Source of the DNA: Fremontodendron californicum
Taxonomy: Eukaryota; Streptophyta; Magnoliopsida; Malvales; Malvaceae
Direction: 5' to 3'
DNA: 64,000 bases
Assembly: GCA_030761205.1 (NCBI GenBank)
Contig: JAULJL010000033.1
Location: 1,612,001 to 1,676,000 of the forward strand
Below the pieces are notes generated by a model, which saw only the letters and a list, made by a program, of their open reading frames with translations, was not told the origin of the DNA and searched no databases. Position numbers and translations under genes: made by a program. Shown piece after piece: positions 10,961 through 20,881 of the stretch. The number at the start of each line of letters is the position of its first letter. The stretch's first letter is position 1.

Positions 10961-12021
10961 CTTTTCCAACACATTTTTTTTTTGTCCTTGATAAAATCAT
11001 TTAAAAATCAAAATAAAAATATTTGAAACTCATAAAATGACTTGAAAGCAGTAGCTAGGACTTTTTGAAAGTTAGATAAAAACTGGCTAAGTAAAAAAAT
11101 CACAAAGGTAGAATAATCAATTTGACAAACTTAATTTTCCACAAGTGTGCTCAAGAGAGCATGACTTTGAACCATTAATTGGCTCAAGTCATTATTCAAG
11201 TGGCATGAACATGAAATGCATGAAACAATGCAGCAAGCATAATGCATGAAATGCATGGATCTAAACCTAAATGTAAGGAAAATGCATGACATAAATAATA
11301 TGGCCTAGACCTAACATGAACTTGCATGGCAATAAATGCAACCTAGACCTAAGATATGCATGGCATTTTCACAAACACAAGGCATGCTTAATTCAAAAAA
11401 TCCAACCAAATTTCATGCAAATGCAAAAACCTAACAACTAGCATGACAAAAAATGCAACACACAATGAAAAACACATGGAGTAGCCAAATGGCCTCAAGC
11501 TCCAACAAGCATGGCATTTTCTCAAACACTTGGCATACTAGCATGAAAAACTAAGTCATAACACAAAACTCACACAAGCATTTTCACAAACACTTAATAT
11601 GCTAAATCTAAAACATGCTCAACTAAGATATAAAACAAGAATCATGCAAAGAATCATACAAGCATTTTCACAAACACTTAATATGCTAACTTTAAAACAT
11701 GCTCAAATTTAAACAACATGAAAACAGAAAATTAAAAATGCAAAAACATGATATCTAATACATAAATGGCAACAAACAAAGCAACCAAATTAAATATAAC
11801 TTAAGAACATGAAATAACATAATATTTAAAACATCAAAAATAAAGAAAATAGCATAAACAATATGGTAAAATGAATCAAAAACAACAACTTAAAATAAAT
11901 AATGTAGGCCATTTGGCCATGGTGAGTTTATTGTAAAAACAAAATGTAAGAAAAATATACTTAAGAAAGGAAATGAAGGAAGAACAAGAAACATTATTTT
12001 AAAATGAAAACTCACCAAGTA

Positions 12022-12162
12022 GATTTTGAACGGATTAAGCTATAAACCCTTAGAATAGATTTTGAACGGATTAAGCTACAAACCCTCAGAGTAGCTTTTG
12101 AACGGATTAAGCTATAAACCCTCAGAATAGCTTTTGAACGGATTAAGCTACAAACCCTCTCA
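12022..12162. repeat. 36-bp tandem repeat, 4 copies
   Basis: The unit contains TTGAACGGATTAAGCTAYAA followed by ACCCTYAGARTAG. Four consecutive copies differ only by single bases. Confidence 0.9.
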
Positions 12163-12262
12163 ACAAAAACACTATGACTCACCACCCGGATAATCCTAAT
12201 ACAAGTGTATAGACTATCTCACAAGGGGTAGTGGGTGATTTCAACCAAAGGCCAAGACCCCT

Positions 12263-12270
12263 TATTTATA
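12263..12270 (-). promoter_or_regulatory. TATA box candidate (LTR promoter, copy 1)
   Basis: TATAAATA on the minus strand, the sense strand of the element, lies in a moderately GC-rich context (CACCTTATAAATAAGGGGTC). This is the kind of sequence expected for the U3/R boundary. Its position in the LTR duplication parallels the second candidate near 13085. Confidence 0.5.
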
Positions 12271-13080
12271 AGGTGAGCACCTCCTTGGCTTGACATTACA
12301 AAGGGATGTGGGATTGGGACTTAGGCTCAAAAATGAAAATCTCTAACTTAACTCTTGATTTTTAATCACTTGATTGAAAAAATCCTAAGCTTCCTCCTTC
12401 CTTTGGGCTTGGGCAGGCCAGCACTTCTCTTTTCCAGCCCAGCTCTGATTTTTGAAAGGCCCAAAGAAACCCTTTTCGGTTGCTTGGGTGAAACGACCAT
12501 TTTGCCCCCCGGATGCAAAATAAATATCAAACGGGCTCCAAATTCAATTTTTCTTTTTTTAATACTTCCAAAATAATAAAATATTGAGTTCTGGAAGTTT
12601 TCAAAATTATCCGAGTCCGTTTGCTATTTATTTGGATTTTTTCTTCCCAAAATGTCCTTTTATGCCCCTAATAGCATAAACAATATGGTAAAATGAATCA
12701 ACACAACAACTTAAAATAAATAATGTAGGCCATTTGGCCATGGTGAGTTTATTGTAAAAACAAAATGTAAATAAAATATACTTAAGAAAGGAAATGAAGG
12801 AAGAACAAAAAAACATTATTCTAAAATGAAAACTCACCAAGTAGAGATTAAAATAGCAAAAACAAGCATAGAAAATGAAAGTGCAAGAGTTGGTGCTCAA
12901 GAGCAACCTCAAGAAGCTAATATTTCAAGCTTTTCTCTTCAAACTTTCCTTTTTTTTCTAAACTTTTCTTTTTTGCTCTCAACCAAGAAGATAAAGACTA
13001 AGAAAAACTAAGAGAAATCAGCCAAAATGGAAAAGAAAAAATCAAAATCTGCTTGTGCTCTAGGGCTGGCAGAAAATGGG

Positions 13081-13091
13081 GTATATATGGA
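13081..13091 (-). promoter_or_regulatory. TATA box candidate (LTR promoter, copy 2)
   Basis: Minus-strand CATATATACCCC lies at the corresponding place in the second copy of the LTR duplication. Which of the two candidates is used cannot be told from sequence. Confidence 0.45.
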
Positions 13092-13548
13092 CTCCAAGAT
13101 GTTGTCATTTTTGTGTAACCTAATTTCCATCAAATGGCCAATAATTCAAGATGAAAAGTCATGAAATTACCACCCTTAGATTAGCATCTCAGCCCTCTCA
13201 AATTACAGCTATCCAAGAAAAATGTTGACATCTTTCTTAACCTATGTGGTTTAATCACCATGGTTTGATCAAAGAGAATGGTTAACTAACTCTTGATTTT
13301 TAACCACTTGATTAAAAGAAAAAAAAAATTAGAAGCTTCCTCCTTTCTTTGGGCTTGGGCATGCCAGCACTTCTCTTTTCCAGCCCAACTCTGATTTTTT
13401 GAAGGGGCAAAAAAAGCCCTTTTCGGTTGCTTGGGTGAAATAACCATTTTGCCCCCCGGATGCAAGTAAATTTCAAACGGACTCCAAATTCAATTTTTCT
13501 TTTTTTTTTTAATACTTCCAAAATAATAAAATATTGAGTTCTGGAAGT

Positions 13549-14080
13549 TTTCAAAATTATCCGAGTCCGTTTGCTATTTATTTGGATTTTTTCTTCCCAA
13601 AAATGCCTTTTTATGCCCCTACATTTTACCATTTTTTTAAACAAGCTCCAAATCAAGATTTTTGTTCACCAATCTCTTCAAAATAATTAAAAAGTGTGAT
13701 CTGGAAGTTTTCATAATTTTTGGAGCTCATTTGGTATTTTTTAGGGATTTATCAGCTTGAATTACTGCATAGGAGGCCCGGGATTTGGCCATTTTGCAAA
13801 CGAACTCGGAATCAAGATTTTCTTTCGCCAATCTCTTCCAAATAATTTAAAAATGAGATTTGCCAAATTTCAGAATTTTTGGAGTCCATTTGCTATTTTT
13901 TCGGGATTTTCTTTTTTGAATTACTACATAAGAAGCCCGGGATTTGGCCATTTTGCAAACGAACTCGGAATCAAGATTTTCTTTCGCCAATCTCCTTCAA
14001 ATGATTTAAGAATGAGATTGACAAATTTTCCATAATTTTCGGAGTCCATTTGCTATTTTTCCCAAATTTTTACAATTTTG
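13549..14080. repeat. About 158-160-bp tandem repeats in the LTR
   Basis: Copies start at about 13549, 13710, 13870 and 14031, with a further single copy near 12596. Each contains TTTTCA(A/T)AATT, then a GAGTCC(A/G)TTTGCTATTT-like block, then a CTCGGAATCAAGATTTTCTT-like block. Reverse-complement relatives form the array at 61431-61990 in the gypsy LTR at the window end, so the repeat is a family feature. Confidence 0.75.
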
Positions 14081-14537
14081 CCCTTTTACCTCCGAAACCC
14101 GGTTTTGCTCAAAACAAATCCGATTGTCAGATTTTCTTCAATCTGAGCCTTGGGCCATCCTTTTTAACCATTCTTCATCCATTGGGGGCTTTGGTCTTAC
14201 CAAGTCGGGCCATTTCTGTGATTCTTCCCGATTTCACCGAAATCCACTAAAAACCCTAATTCTCGGTTTTCTCCCGGATTGACTTTTCTTTCGGTTTCTC
14301 TTGCAAGTGACTTCTCTATTACCCGTAGTCAGTGCTTATCTTTCATTTGGAACCTTCAATTTCGACTAGTTTGATCGTTTAAGCACTTTTCCCCAAATTT
14401 CTCGGATTCGGGTTTCTTTTCTACTGAATCTCCAAATCCCAACTTCCGAACTCCATATCTTTCAATGTAGAACTCAGATTATCAAAATTCTTTCGCCATT
14501 TTTCAATTGAACTTAAAATCTTGATTTTGAAAGTGGG

Positions 14538-14620
14538 TTGACTTTTTCAGTAGTTGACTTTTTGGGGTTGACTTTTTCGGAGTTGACTTTTTTCGAGGTT
14601 GACTTTTTTTCAAATTTGAC
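14538..14620. promoter_or_regulatory. Cluster of TTGAC (W-box core) motifs in U3
   Basis: TTGAC occurs six times in 83 bases (14538, 14554, 14568, 14583, 14599, 14616), each followed by a T run. This is 135-220 bases into the LTR. Comparable clusters occupy the same position in the LTRs at 47247-47295 and 60735-60798. TTGAC is the core bound by WRKY factors; actual WRKY control is inference. Confidence 0.5.
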
Positions 14621-14755
14621 TTTTTGTGCTCGCCCTCTTAAAATAAGTCTCGGAGTACCACCTGCAGGATGAAAAAAGTCTTTTTACACTCGAAAACATC
14701 AATATAGGAAGAAAAGATACCTGTTTAGTGGTCCGGACAAAATTAGGTGTCTACA

Positions 14756-14770
14756 GCTGCCCCTCTTTGG
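14756..14770 (-). other. Polypurine tract of the right gypsy element
   Basis: Minus-strand CCAAAGAGGGGCAGC directly abuts the LTR start TGTAGACACC. The related tract CCAAAGAGGGGCAGT abuts the LTR at 47449. This marks 9110-14755 as the 3' LTR of the right element and is the second-strand priming site in reverse transcription. Confidence 0.85.
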
Positions 14771-15039
14771 CTATTGCTGAGAATCAGGAATCAGGCAAAG
14801 ATAAACCAACACTAATTTTGTACGGTCAGTGATATCACATGTGAAAGAAAGGGAAAGGGGTTTTCTTTTTCATTCTTCTATCATTTTTTCATTTTCCAAT
14901 TTTTTTTTTTTTTGATAATAAGATGTAAATTGAAGATTTGTCCTTAAATTGAATTCCCTGACTAATCAAGGCTCGATCCGTCTTAAGAAAATGAATTCGA
15001 TTTTCAAAAGAAAAATGGTGCTCGGAGGTCTTTAAAACT

Positions 15040-15780
15040 AGCGAAAATATATTGACGAGAGTCTCAGGGTTCGACTCATTTGATAAAACAGAATGAATTC
15101 GATTTAAAACAAAGAAAATACCTCGACGATGGTCTCAAGGCTCGACTCATTTGATAAAACAGAATGAATTCGATTTAAAACAATAGGAAATACCTCGACG
15201 GTGGTCTCAAGGCTCGACTCATTTGATAAAACAGAATGAATTCGATTTAAAACAAAGAAAATACCTCGACGGTGGTCTCAAGGCTCGACTCACAGAATGA
15301 ATTCGATTTAAAACAAAGAAAATACCTCGACGATGGTCTCAAGGCTCGACTCATTTGATAAAACAGAATGAACTCGATTTAAAACAAAGAAAATACCTCG
15401 ACGATGGTCTCAAGGCTCGACTCATTTGATAAAACAGAATGAATTCGATTTAAAACAATAGGAAATACCTCGACGATGGTCTCAAGGCTCGACTCATTTG
15501 ATAAAACATAATGAATTCGATTTAAAACAAAGAAAATACCTCGACGATGGTCTCAAGGCTCGACTCATTTGATAAAACAAAATGAATTCGATAAAGAAAA
15601 TACCTCGACGATGGTCTCAAGGCTCGACTCATTTGATAAAACAGAATGAATTCGATTTAAAACAATAGGAAATACCTCGACGGTGGTCTCAAGGCTCGAC
15701 TCATTTGATAAAACAGAATGAATTCGATTTAAAACAAAGAAAATACCTCGACGGTGGTCTCAAGCTCTGAATCTTTTGAG
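15040..15780 (-). repeat. 70-72-bp minisatellite in the 3' UTR of the right gypsy element
   Basis: About ten copies plus a degenerate first one. The unit contains TACCTCGACGATGGTCTCAA, GGCTCGACTCATTTGATAAA and ACAGAATGAATTCGATTTAA. GGTCTCAAG recurs at about 15131, 15203, 15273, 15333, 15404, 15477, 15548, 15612, 15683 and 15755 (the last reads GGTCTCAAGC). The two shorter spacings reflect internal deletions. The monomer is unlike that at 276-1580 although the position in the element is the same. Confidence 0.92.
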
Positions 15781-17223
15781 AAACAAAAAGAATTTCTCCT
15801 TGGGGAAGTCCAAGCTTGCCTGATATCTGCACTGTTAACTAAATGCAATGATGAGAATGTTATGCTTTTGCAAATGCTCGTATGCTTCTTAATAAATGCA
15901 ATCAAATGATTGTGCCATAATTTCTAATCCATGGTTTTTTTTTTTTTTTTTAGGTTCACAGATTATATGACTTCAGGACAGAATCTTCAACTGTTCATTG
16001 ATGCCCCACTTGAGGGATCCTTCACTCAAGATATCTTGTCAAATAATCTCAGCTTCTGTCTCTCGCTGAAGTTCACAGATTTTCTGACTACGCGACAGAG
16101 TCTCCACCACGTTCACTGTTTTCTTTTCTTGGTGAACTTTCCAAACCTTCCCAAGATTTAAAATCTATTCCTTAGTAATACTTTGAAATCCCATCATTCA
16201 ATTTAATAACAACCATAATGCATCTTAAAAGTATATGAAAAAGAATATGAATCAATCAAAAATTGTCATGAAAAGGATGACAAGAATTTATTGCAAGAAA
16301 TGTTTTAAAATGGTAAAAATAAATGTCCAGGATATAAGAAACAAATATAAGGTTATAGGCTGTAGATGCCCCGGATGCGGAATATCTTGGACCCCTCCTT
16401 TTTCAAACCATCTGAAATTTCTTTTGAACGAGCAATTCACTTGGGTAATCTCTTAACTTCTGTAGTTACATCAGACTGCATTGTTCCCCTTTTCTCTGAC
16501 TGTCAGATGCTTTCTTCCCCATTACACAGAGCATTGATTAAAACTTTGATTAGTACATGAGCCGCCTTTTACAGGTTTTCAACTCAAGTTTCCTCCGTTC
16601 GGTATTAAGTCGCCCTTTGGGGTTTTCGGCTTAAACCTCTCCTTTTTTTTTTTTTTTTTTGCCATGCATTTGAGAATTCTAAATGCTTCCACAGTAAAAA
16701 TATCAATTCAAAAGATGGGATGGATTCTGAGAATAACCTTTCAAATTAAATATCCATGCTTGATCAAAATGGGCTTTCAAAGCATGTAATGTAGGCCAAG
16801 GTTTAGTTTTAGAAAGGAAGGATAAATAGGCCCAAAATGTGTTTAAGGGTGATTGGATCAAGGATCACTTCATGAGGAGAACTCATTCTGGAAACATCTG
16901 TCCCTTTTTCTTTTTTTTTTTTCGATGGCTTTCTTTTTGCCATGATTTTTTATTATCTTTCCTCGCATTTGCCCTCCAGTGTAGAGGGTGATCCTTGATC
17001 AAGGTTCAAAGAAAGAAATAATTCTTAAGGCTCAAAGGGGTGACTAAGGATAATTTCTTCTTAGTGGAAGGAATATGAAAAACGGCCATTCATCATATCA
17101 AGCATAAATATTTTCTTTGAAAAGCAATTCTCAGGGGAAATAGGTATATAGAATTTCTATTTTTACACTTGGAATCATTCGAATTTTCATGTGCACAGCA
17201 TCACACAATTTTTTTTTTTCTTT
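15781..17223 (-). other. 3' untranslated region of the right gypsy element
   Basis: Noncoding. From about 16650 it is collinear with 2860-3620 and the corresponding part of 49330-51500 in the pol-less elements. It includes the inverted repeat 16856-16867/16989-17000 and T runs at about 15930, 16640, 16910 and 17210. Short plus-strand ORFs here have no family features. Confidence 0.6.
16856..17004. other. Conserved inverted repeat in element 3' UTR
   Basis: GATCAAGGATCA (16856-16867) is an exact inverted copy of TGATCCTTGATC (16989-17000). The second arm is part of the palindrome CCTTGATCAAGG. Counterparts lie at 3063-3074/3391-3401 and 50417-50429/50704-50715 in the two pol-less elements. 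A stem with a loop of 120-320 bases would form in the element RNA. Confidence 0.5.
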
Positions 17224-18712
17224 TCAAGCATAATACTTCTTCAATTCATCAGCATTTACGGGATGTCTAAAATCATCTCCGTCCATCCGAGTTAGAATCA
17301 ATGCTCCTCCAGAAAAAGCTCTCTTTACCACATAAGGTCCTTCCCAATTTGGAGCCCATTTTCCTCTTGGATCCTTCACTATAGGGAGAATTTTCCTCAA
17401 TACCAACTCCCCCTCTCGGAACTGTCTGGGACGAACTTTCTTGTTGTGGGCTCGAATCATCCTTCTCTGATACAACTGCCCGTGACAAATTGCTTTCAAT
17501 CTTTTCTCCTCGATGAGATTCAACTGTTCATAACGAGCTTTAACCCATTCTGCTTCCTCTAGGCCAACTTCCATCAAAACCCGAAGTGAAGGGATCTCAA
17601 CTTCAATAGGTAGCACTGCTTCCATCCCGTATACCAAAGAAAACGGTGTTGCCCTGTAGATGTGCGGACCGAAGTACGATATATATGAAGAGCAAAAGGC
17701 AGGATCTCATGCCAATCTTTGTACACATTGGTCATCTTCTCAACGATCTTCTTGATGTTCTTATTAGCTGCTTCTACTGCGCTGTTCATCTTCGGACGGT
17801 AAGGTGCCGAATTATGATGTGTGATCTTGAATTGAGTACACACTTCTCTCATCATCTTATTGTTCAAATTGAGAGCATTATCCGAAATAATTCTTGTTGG
17901 CAACCCATAACGGCATATGATTTCTTTCTTGACGAATCTGCATACCACCGACTTCGTTACATTTGCATAAGACGTAGGTTCTACCCACTTTGTGAAATAA
18001 TATATGGCCACCAAGATGAAACGATGTCCATTTGAAGCTTTTGGGGTAATAGGCCCGATCATATCCATTCCCCACATTGAAAAAGGCCATGGTGCAGTCA
18101 TGACATGTAAAGGTGATGGCGACACATGAATCTTATCTGCATAAATCTGGCATTTATGACACTTCCGGGAATAACTGATACAATCACCTTCCATGGTCAA
18201 CCAATAGTACCCTGCCCTCATAATCTGTTTAGCAAGCATGTGACCATTAGCGTGGGTGCCACATATCCCTTCATGGACCTCTTCTATGATTCTTCGAGCT
18301 TCGGCAGACCCGATACACCTCAACAAGACTTGATCTTTCCCTTTCTTGTAGAGAATCTCGCCATCTAGAACAAAACCCATTGCTAACCTTCTTAGAGTCC
18401 TCTTGTCATTCTCTGTCGCTTGTTTTGGATACTGTTGACTCTTGATGTACTGCAAGATGTCGTTATACCAAGGGAGACCATCCGCTTCTTCTTCGATACT
18501 CAAGCAGTGGGCAGGAGACTCGTATATGCTCATCTTGATCGGCACAACTTCTGCCCCTTCATTCACTTTAAACATTGATGACAAAGTAGCCAAGGCATCC
18601 GCCATTCGATTTTCTTCTCGAGAAAAGTAATTGAAATTCACTTCTTCAAACTCCTCTAATAAACTCAGTATGAGTTCTCGGTATCGGATTAGCTTTGTAT
18701 CTCGGGTTTCTC
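17224..18712 (-). pseudogene. Integrase region of gypsy pol (frameshifted)
   Basis: Integrase inserts element DNA into the host genome. In translation order the region shows the end of the archaeal-type RNase H (SREENRMADALATL), then the zinc-binding HHCC segment (HEGICGTH ... CHKCQIY). The catalytic core has the first Asp in WGMDMIGPI, the second in ISDNALNLNN and the Glu in NSAVEAANKN. Two glycines usual beside the catalytic residues read Ala and Ser. A one-base deletion near 17651 shifts frame. The C-terminal domain (VYGMEAVLPIEVEIPS through GPYVVKRAFSGGALIL) continues in the other frame to the stop at 17224. No chromodomain follows. A TGA near 18711 separates this block from the RNase H block upstream. 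Confidence 0.88.
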
Positions 18713-19364
18713 ATTCTCCTCGTAACTGGTAAATTACCAAGGCTGAGTCTCCATAAACTTCCAATACTTTGATCTTTCTGTCCACCGCGGCACGAAGGCC
18801 CATAGTACATGCTTCATACTCAGCAGTATTGTTTGTACAATCAAAATCCAATCTAGCAGTGAAAGGATAACAGTCTTCTTCTGGGGATATAAGCACTGCC
18901 CCGATTCCATGCCCCATGGCATTAGATGCGCCATCGAAGTACATTTTCCACACTTTCTTCTTTAGGGGAATCTCATCTGCTTGCGACACATACATCAAAT
19001 CCTCATCTGGGAAGTCAAAGTTCAATGGCTCATAATCTTCCACTGCCCGACTTGCTAAGAATTCCGCCACTGCACTGCCCTTGATAGCTTTTTGACTTAC
19101 ATATACAATGTCGTACTCTGACAATAAAACCTGCCATCTTGTCGTCCTCCCTGACAGAGAAGGTGCTTCCAACATGTACTTGATTGGATCTAGTTTGGCA
19201 ATCAACCATGTGGTGTGGTACAACATATACTGTCTGAGTCTTCGAGCAGTCCAAGCTAAGGCGCAGCATAACTTTTCTACCGACGAATATTTCAACTCAT
19301 AATCTGTGAACTTTTTACTGAGATAGTAAACTGCCTGTTCTTTCTTTCCCGTTTCATCAAGCTA
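18711..19364 (-). pseudogene. Dual RNase H region of gypsy pol (retroviral plus archaeal type)
   Basis: RNase H degrades the RNA strand during reverse transcription. The block continues the RT reading frame after a TAG at 19362-19364, in a place where relatives have Gln. The tail of the ordinary RNase H (YSSVEKLCCALAWTARRLRQ) and the connecting tether come first. A second RNase H follows with Asp in MYFDGAS, Glu in NTAEYEA and Asp in YGDSALVI; the last Asp is in NRMADAL beyond the next stop, so the catalytic set is complete. This second archaeal-type RNase H is an established trait of the plant Tat clade. The block ends at a TGA near 18711 that replaces a conserved Trp codon. Confidence 0.85.
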
Positions 19365-20683
19365 CCCCAAAACACAACCCATGGAACTTTCAAATACTGA
19401 TAAATACAGTATCATTGGTTTATCCGGGATCGGCGGCATTAATATCGGTGGGTTCGATAAATAATGCTTAACCTTTTCAAAAGCAATCTGACACCCTTCA
19501 TCCCATTCTCCTGGATCACGCTTTCGAAGTAACTTAAATATTGGATCACATTTGTTGGTCAACTGTGAAATAAACCGAGCAATGTAATTCAATCTCCCTA
19601 GAAAGTCTCTTACTTCCTTTTGAGTGCGAGGTGGTGGCAAATTCTGAATGGCATTCACTTTATCTGGGTCAATCTCAATTCCTCTTTTGCTGACAACAAA
19701 ACCCAACAACTTTCCCGAGGTGACTCCAAAAGTGCATTTTGCCGGATTAGCTTGAGTCTAAATTTCCTTAATCGTTCAAAGAGCTTCTTAAGATTCGCAA
19801 TATGCTCCTCTTCTCCTTGTGACTTTGCGATCATATCATCAACGTAGACCTCAATTCCCTTATGCATCATATCATGAAACAAGGTCACCATGGCTCTCTG
19901 GTATGTTGCCCCAGCATTCTTCAATCCAAATGGCATTACTTTGTAGCAGAAAGTGCCCCACATTGTAACAAATGTGGTTTTCTCCATATCTTCCGGTGCA
20001 ATCTTGATTTGATTGTATCCTGAGAATCCGTCCATAAAAGAAAATAAAGAACTCTTAGCTGTATTATCCACCAGAGTATCAATATGGGGCAAAGGGAAAT
20101 TATCTTTAGGGCTGGCCTTGTTCAAATCTCGATAATCAACACACATCCGCACCTTGCCATCCTTCTTCGGTACTGGAACAATATTTGCCACCCATTCCGG
20201 ATATTTTGCCACCTCTAGGAATCCAGCATCAAATTGTTTCTTCACTTCCTCTTTTATCTTTAACAGCATATCAGGCCTCATTCTTCTCAACTTTTGCTGA
20301 ATCGGCTTGCACTCTGGCCTTAAAGGGAGCTTATGAACCACAATATCCGGATCTAACCCTGGCATATCTTGGTATGACCATGCAAATACATCCACATGCT
20401 CCAGGAGCAAAGCTATCAATTCACTTTTTATTAATGGTGACAATGAAGTTCCAATTCTGATTTCTTTTATCTCTTCATCATTTCCCAAATTTATTGTTTC
20501 CAATAATTCCTTATGAGGAAGTACTTGCTTCTCCTCTTGTTCTATTTTTCTCAATAGATCCGGAGGTAGACCATAATCTTCAGTATCTTCATTAGCCTCA
20601 AAATCACCCGTGCAAATGGGTCTTTCAAAATCAATTTCAGAATTACTGACAGGAGGGTCCTCATATTCCGCATCCGTACACCT
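19362..20683 (-). pseudogene. Reverse transcriptase region of gypsy pol
   Basis: The reverse transcriptase copies element RNA into DNA. A linker of about 100 residues leads to LEVAKYPEWVANIVPVPKK, then MCVDYRDLNKASPKDNFPLP, the FMDGFSGYNQIKIAPED palm motif, FVTMWGTFCYKVMPFGLKNA and the catalytic YVDD in EVYVDDMIAKS, all diagnostic of Ty3/gypsy RT. The open frame breaks at a one-base deletion near 19747. Homology resumes one frame over with LGFVVSKRGIEIDPDKV and the start of RNase H, ending at TAG 19362. The block begins at a splice acceptor (20683/20684); upstream in-frame sequence is intronic and hydrophobic, so the apparent ATG at 20764 is not the biological start. Confidence 0.9.
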
Positions 20684-20881
20684 GTAAATAGGTGGAGAAA
20701 AACAATATAGGAAAATATATATAGAAAACAAAATGAATAAAATGAAAGAATATGGACACATCAATATGGATAATGCATTGTGCTTGTTATTTATTGAATG
20801 AAAATGTTTAAAAAGCCCATTACAGAAAAAACTTAATATCTCTGGGTAAAGATAATTAAGATTGCTTTTTAAAAGTATTAC
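20684..20881 (-). other. 198-bp intron between protease and RT
   Basis: On the minus strand the protease-side frame reads ...TCTATTCCAAA then GTAATACTTT. The RT side reads CACCTATTTACAG then GTGTACGGATGC. Removing the GT...AG segment joins the two frames exactly and removes the TAA at 20878-20880. The segment is AT-rich with a pyrimidine-rich 3' end. An intron in this position is established for Ogre elements. Confidence 0.75.

Larger units (their letters stand above)
11853..13620. repeat. Tandem duplication of the promoter region in the LTR (about 0.8-0.95 kb unit)
   Basis: The copies are about 11853-12670 and 12671-13620. Both start with AGCATAAACAATATGGTAAA and share the block TAATGTAGGCCATTTGGCCA (contains GGCCATTTGGCC) through to AAAACTCACCAAGTAG. 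Both end with a shared block containing TTCCTTTGGGCTTGGGC or TTTCTTTGGGCTTGGGC through TTATGCCCCT. The middles differ. Copy 1 holds four 36-base repeats and one TATA region; copy 2 holds unrelated sequence and another TATA region. Confidence 0.8.
1..14755 (-). mobile_element. Pol-less (non-autonomous) Ogre/Tat-like gypsy element
   Basis: Read on the minus strand, the order is 5' LTR (14755 to 9110), primer binding site, leader, a gag-like ORF, a full gag ORF, a conserved 3' region and a minisatellite. The first window bases match sequence that begins 49 bases inside the PPT of the neighbouring element (14804). The 3' LTR therefore should begin about 48 bases to the left of the window. No protease, reverse transcriptase, RNase H or integrase motif occurs anywhere in 1-9106; the sequence passes from the gag stop (4428) into 3' UTR-like DNA. 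The tRNA-Arg primer site, long LTR and hypervariable 3' minisatellite are known traits of Tat/Ogre elements. That it is mobilised in trans is my inference. The same architecture recurs at 44431-52802. Confidence 0.75.
9110..14755 (-). repeat. Long LTR shared by two tandem gypsy elements (5.6 kb)
   Basis: On the minus strand the LTR begins TGTAGACACCTAATTTTGTC at 14755, directly after a polypurine tract, and ends GGTTGCGACA at 9110, directly before a primer binding site. TG...CA ends are present. The plus-orientation LTR starting at 60616 and the LTR at 44431-47449 show the same order of motifs. Internal structure from the U3 side includes a TTGAC-box cluster, about 158-base repeats, a large tandem duplication with two promoter-like regions, 36-base repeats, ATGCATG-rich sequence and 213-base repeats. 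Having a PPT on one side and a PBS on the other means that two internal regions share this single LTR. Confidence 0.85.

Noticed and set aside
20684..20764. Hydrophobic N-terminus of the RT ORF as a membrane segment
   Set aside because: It is the translated 3' part of the intron; the Phe/Leu-rich run reflects the polypyrimidine tract before the acceptor.
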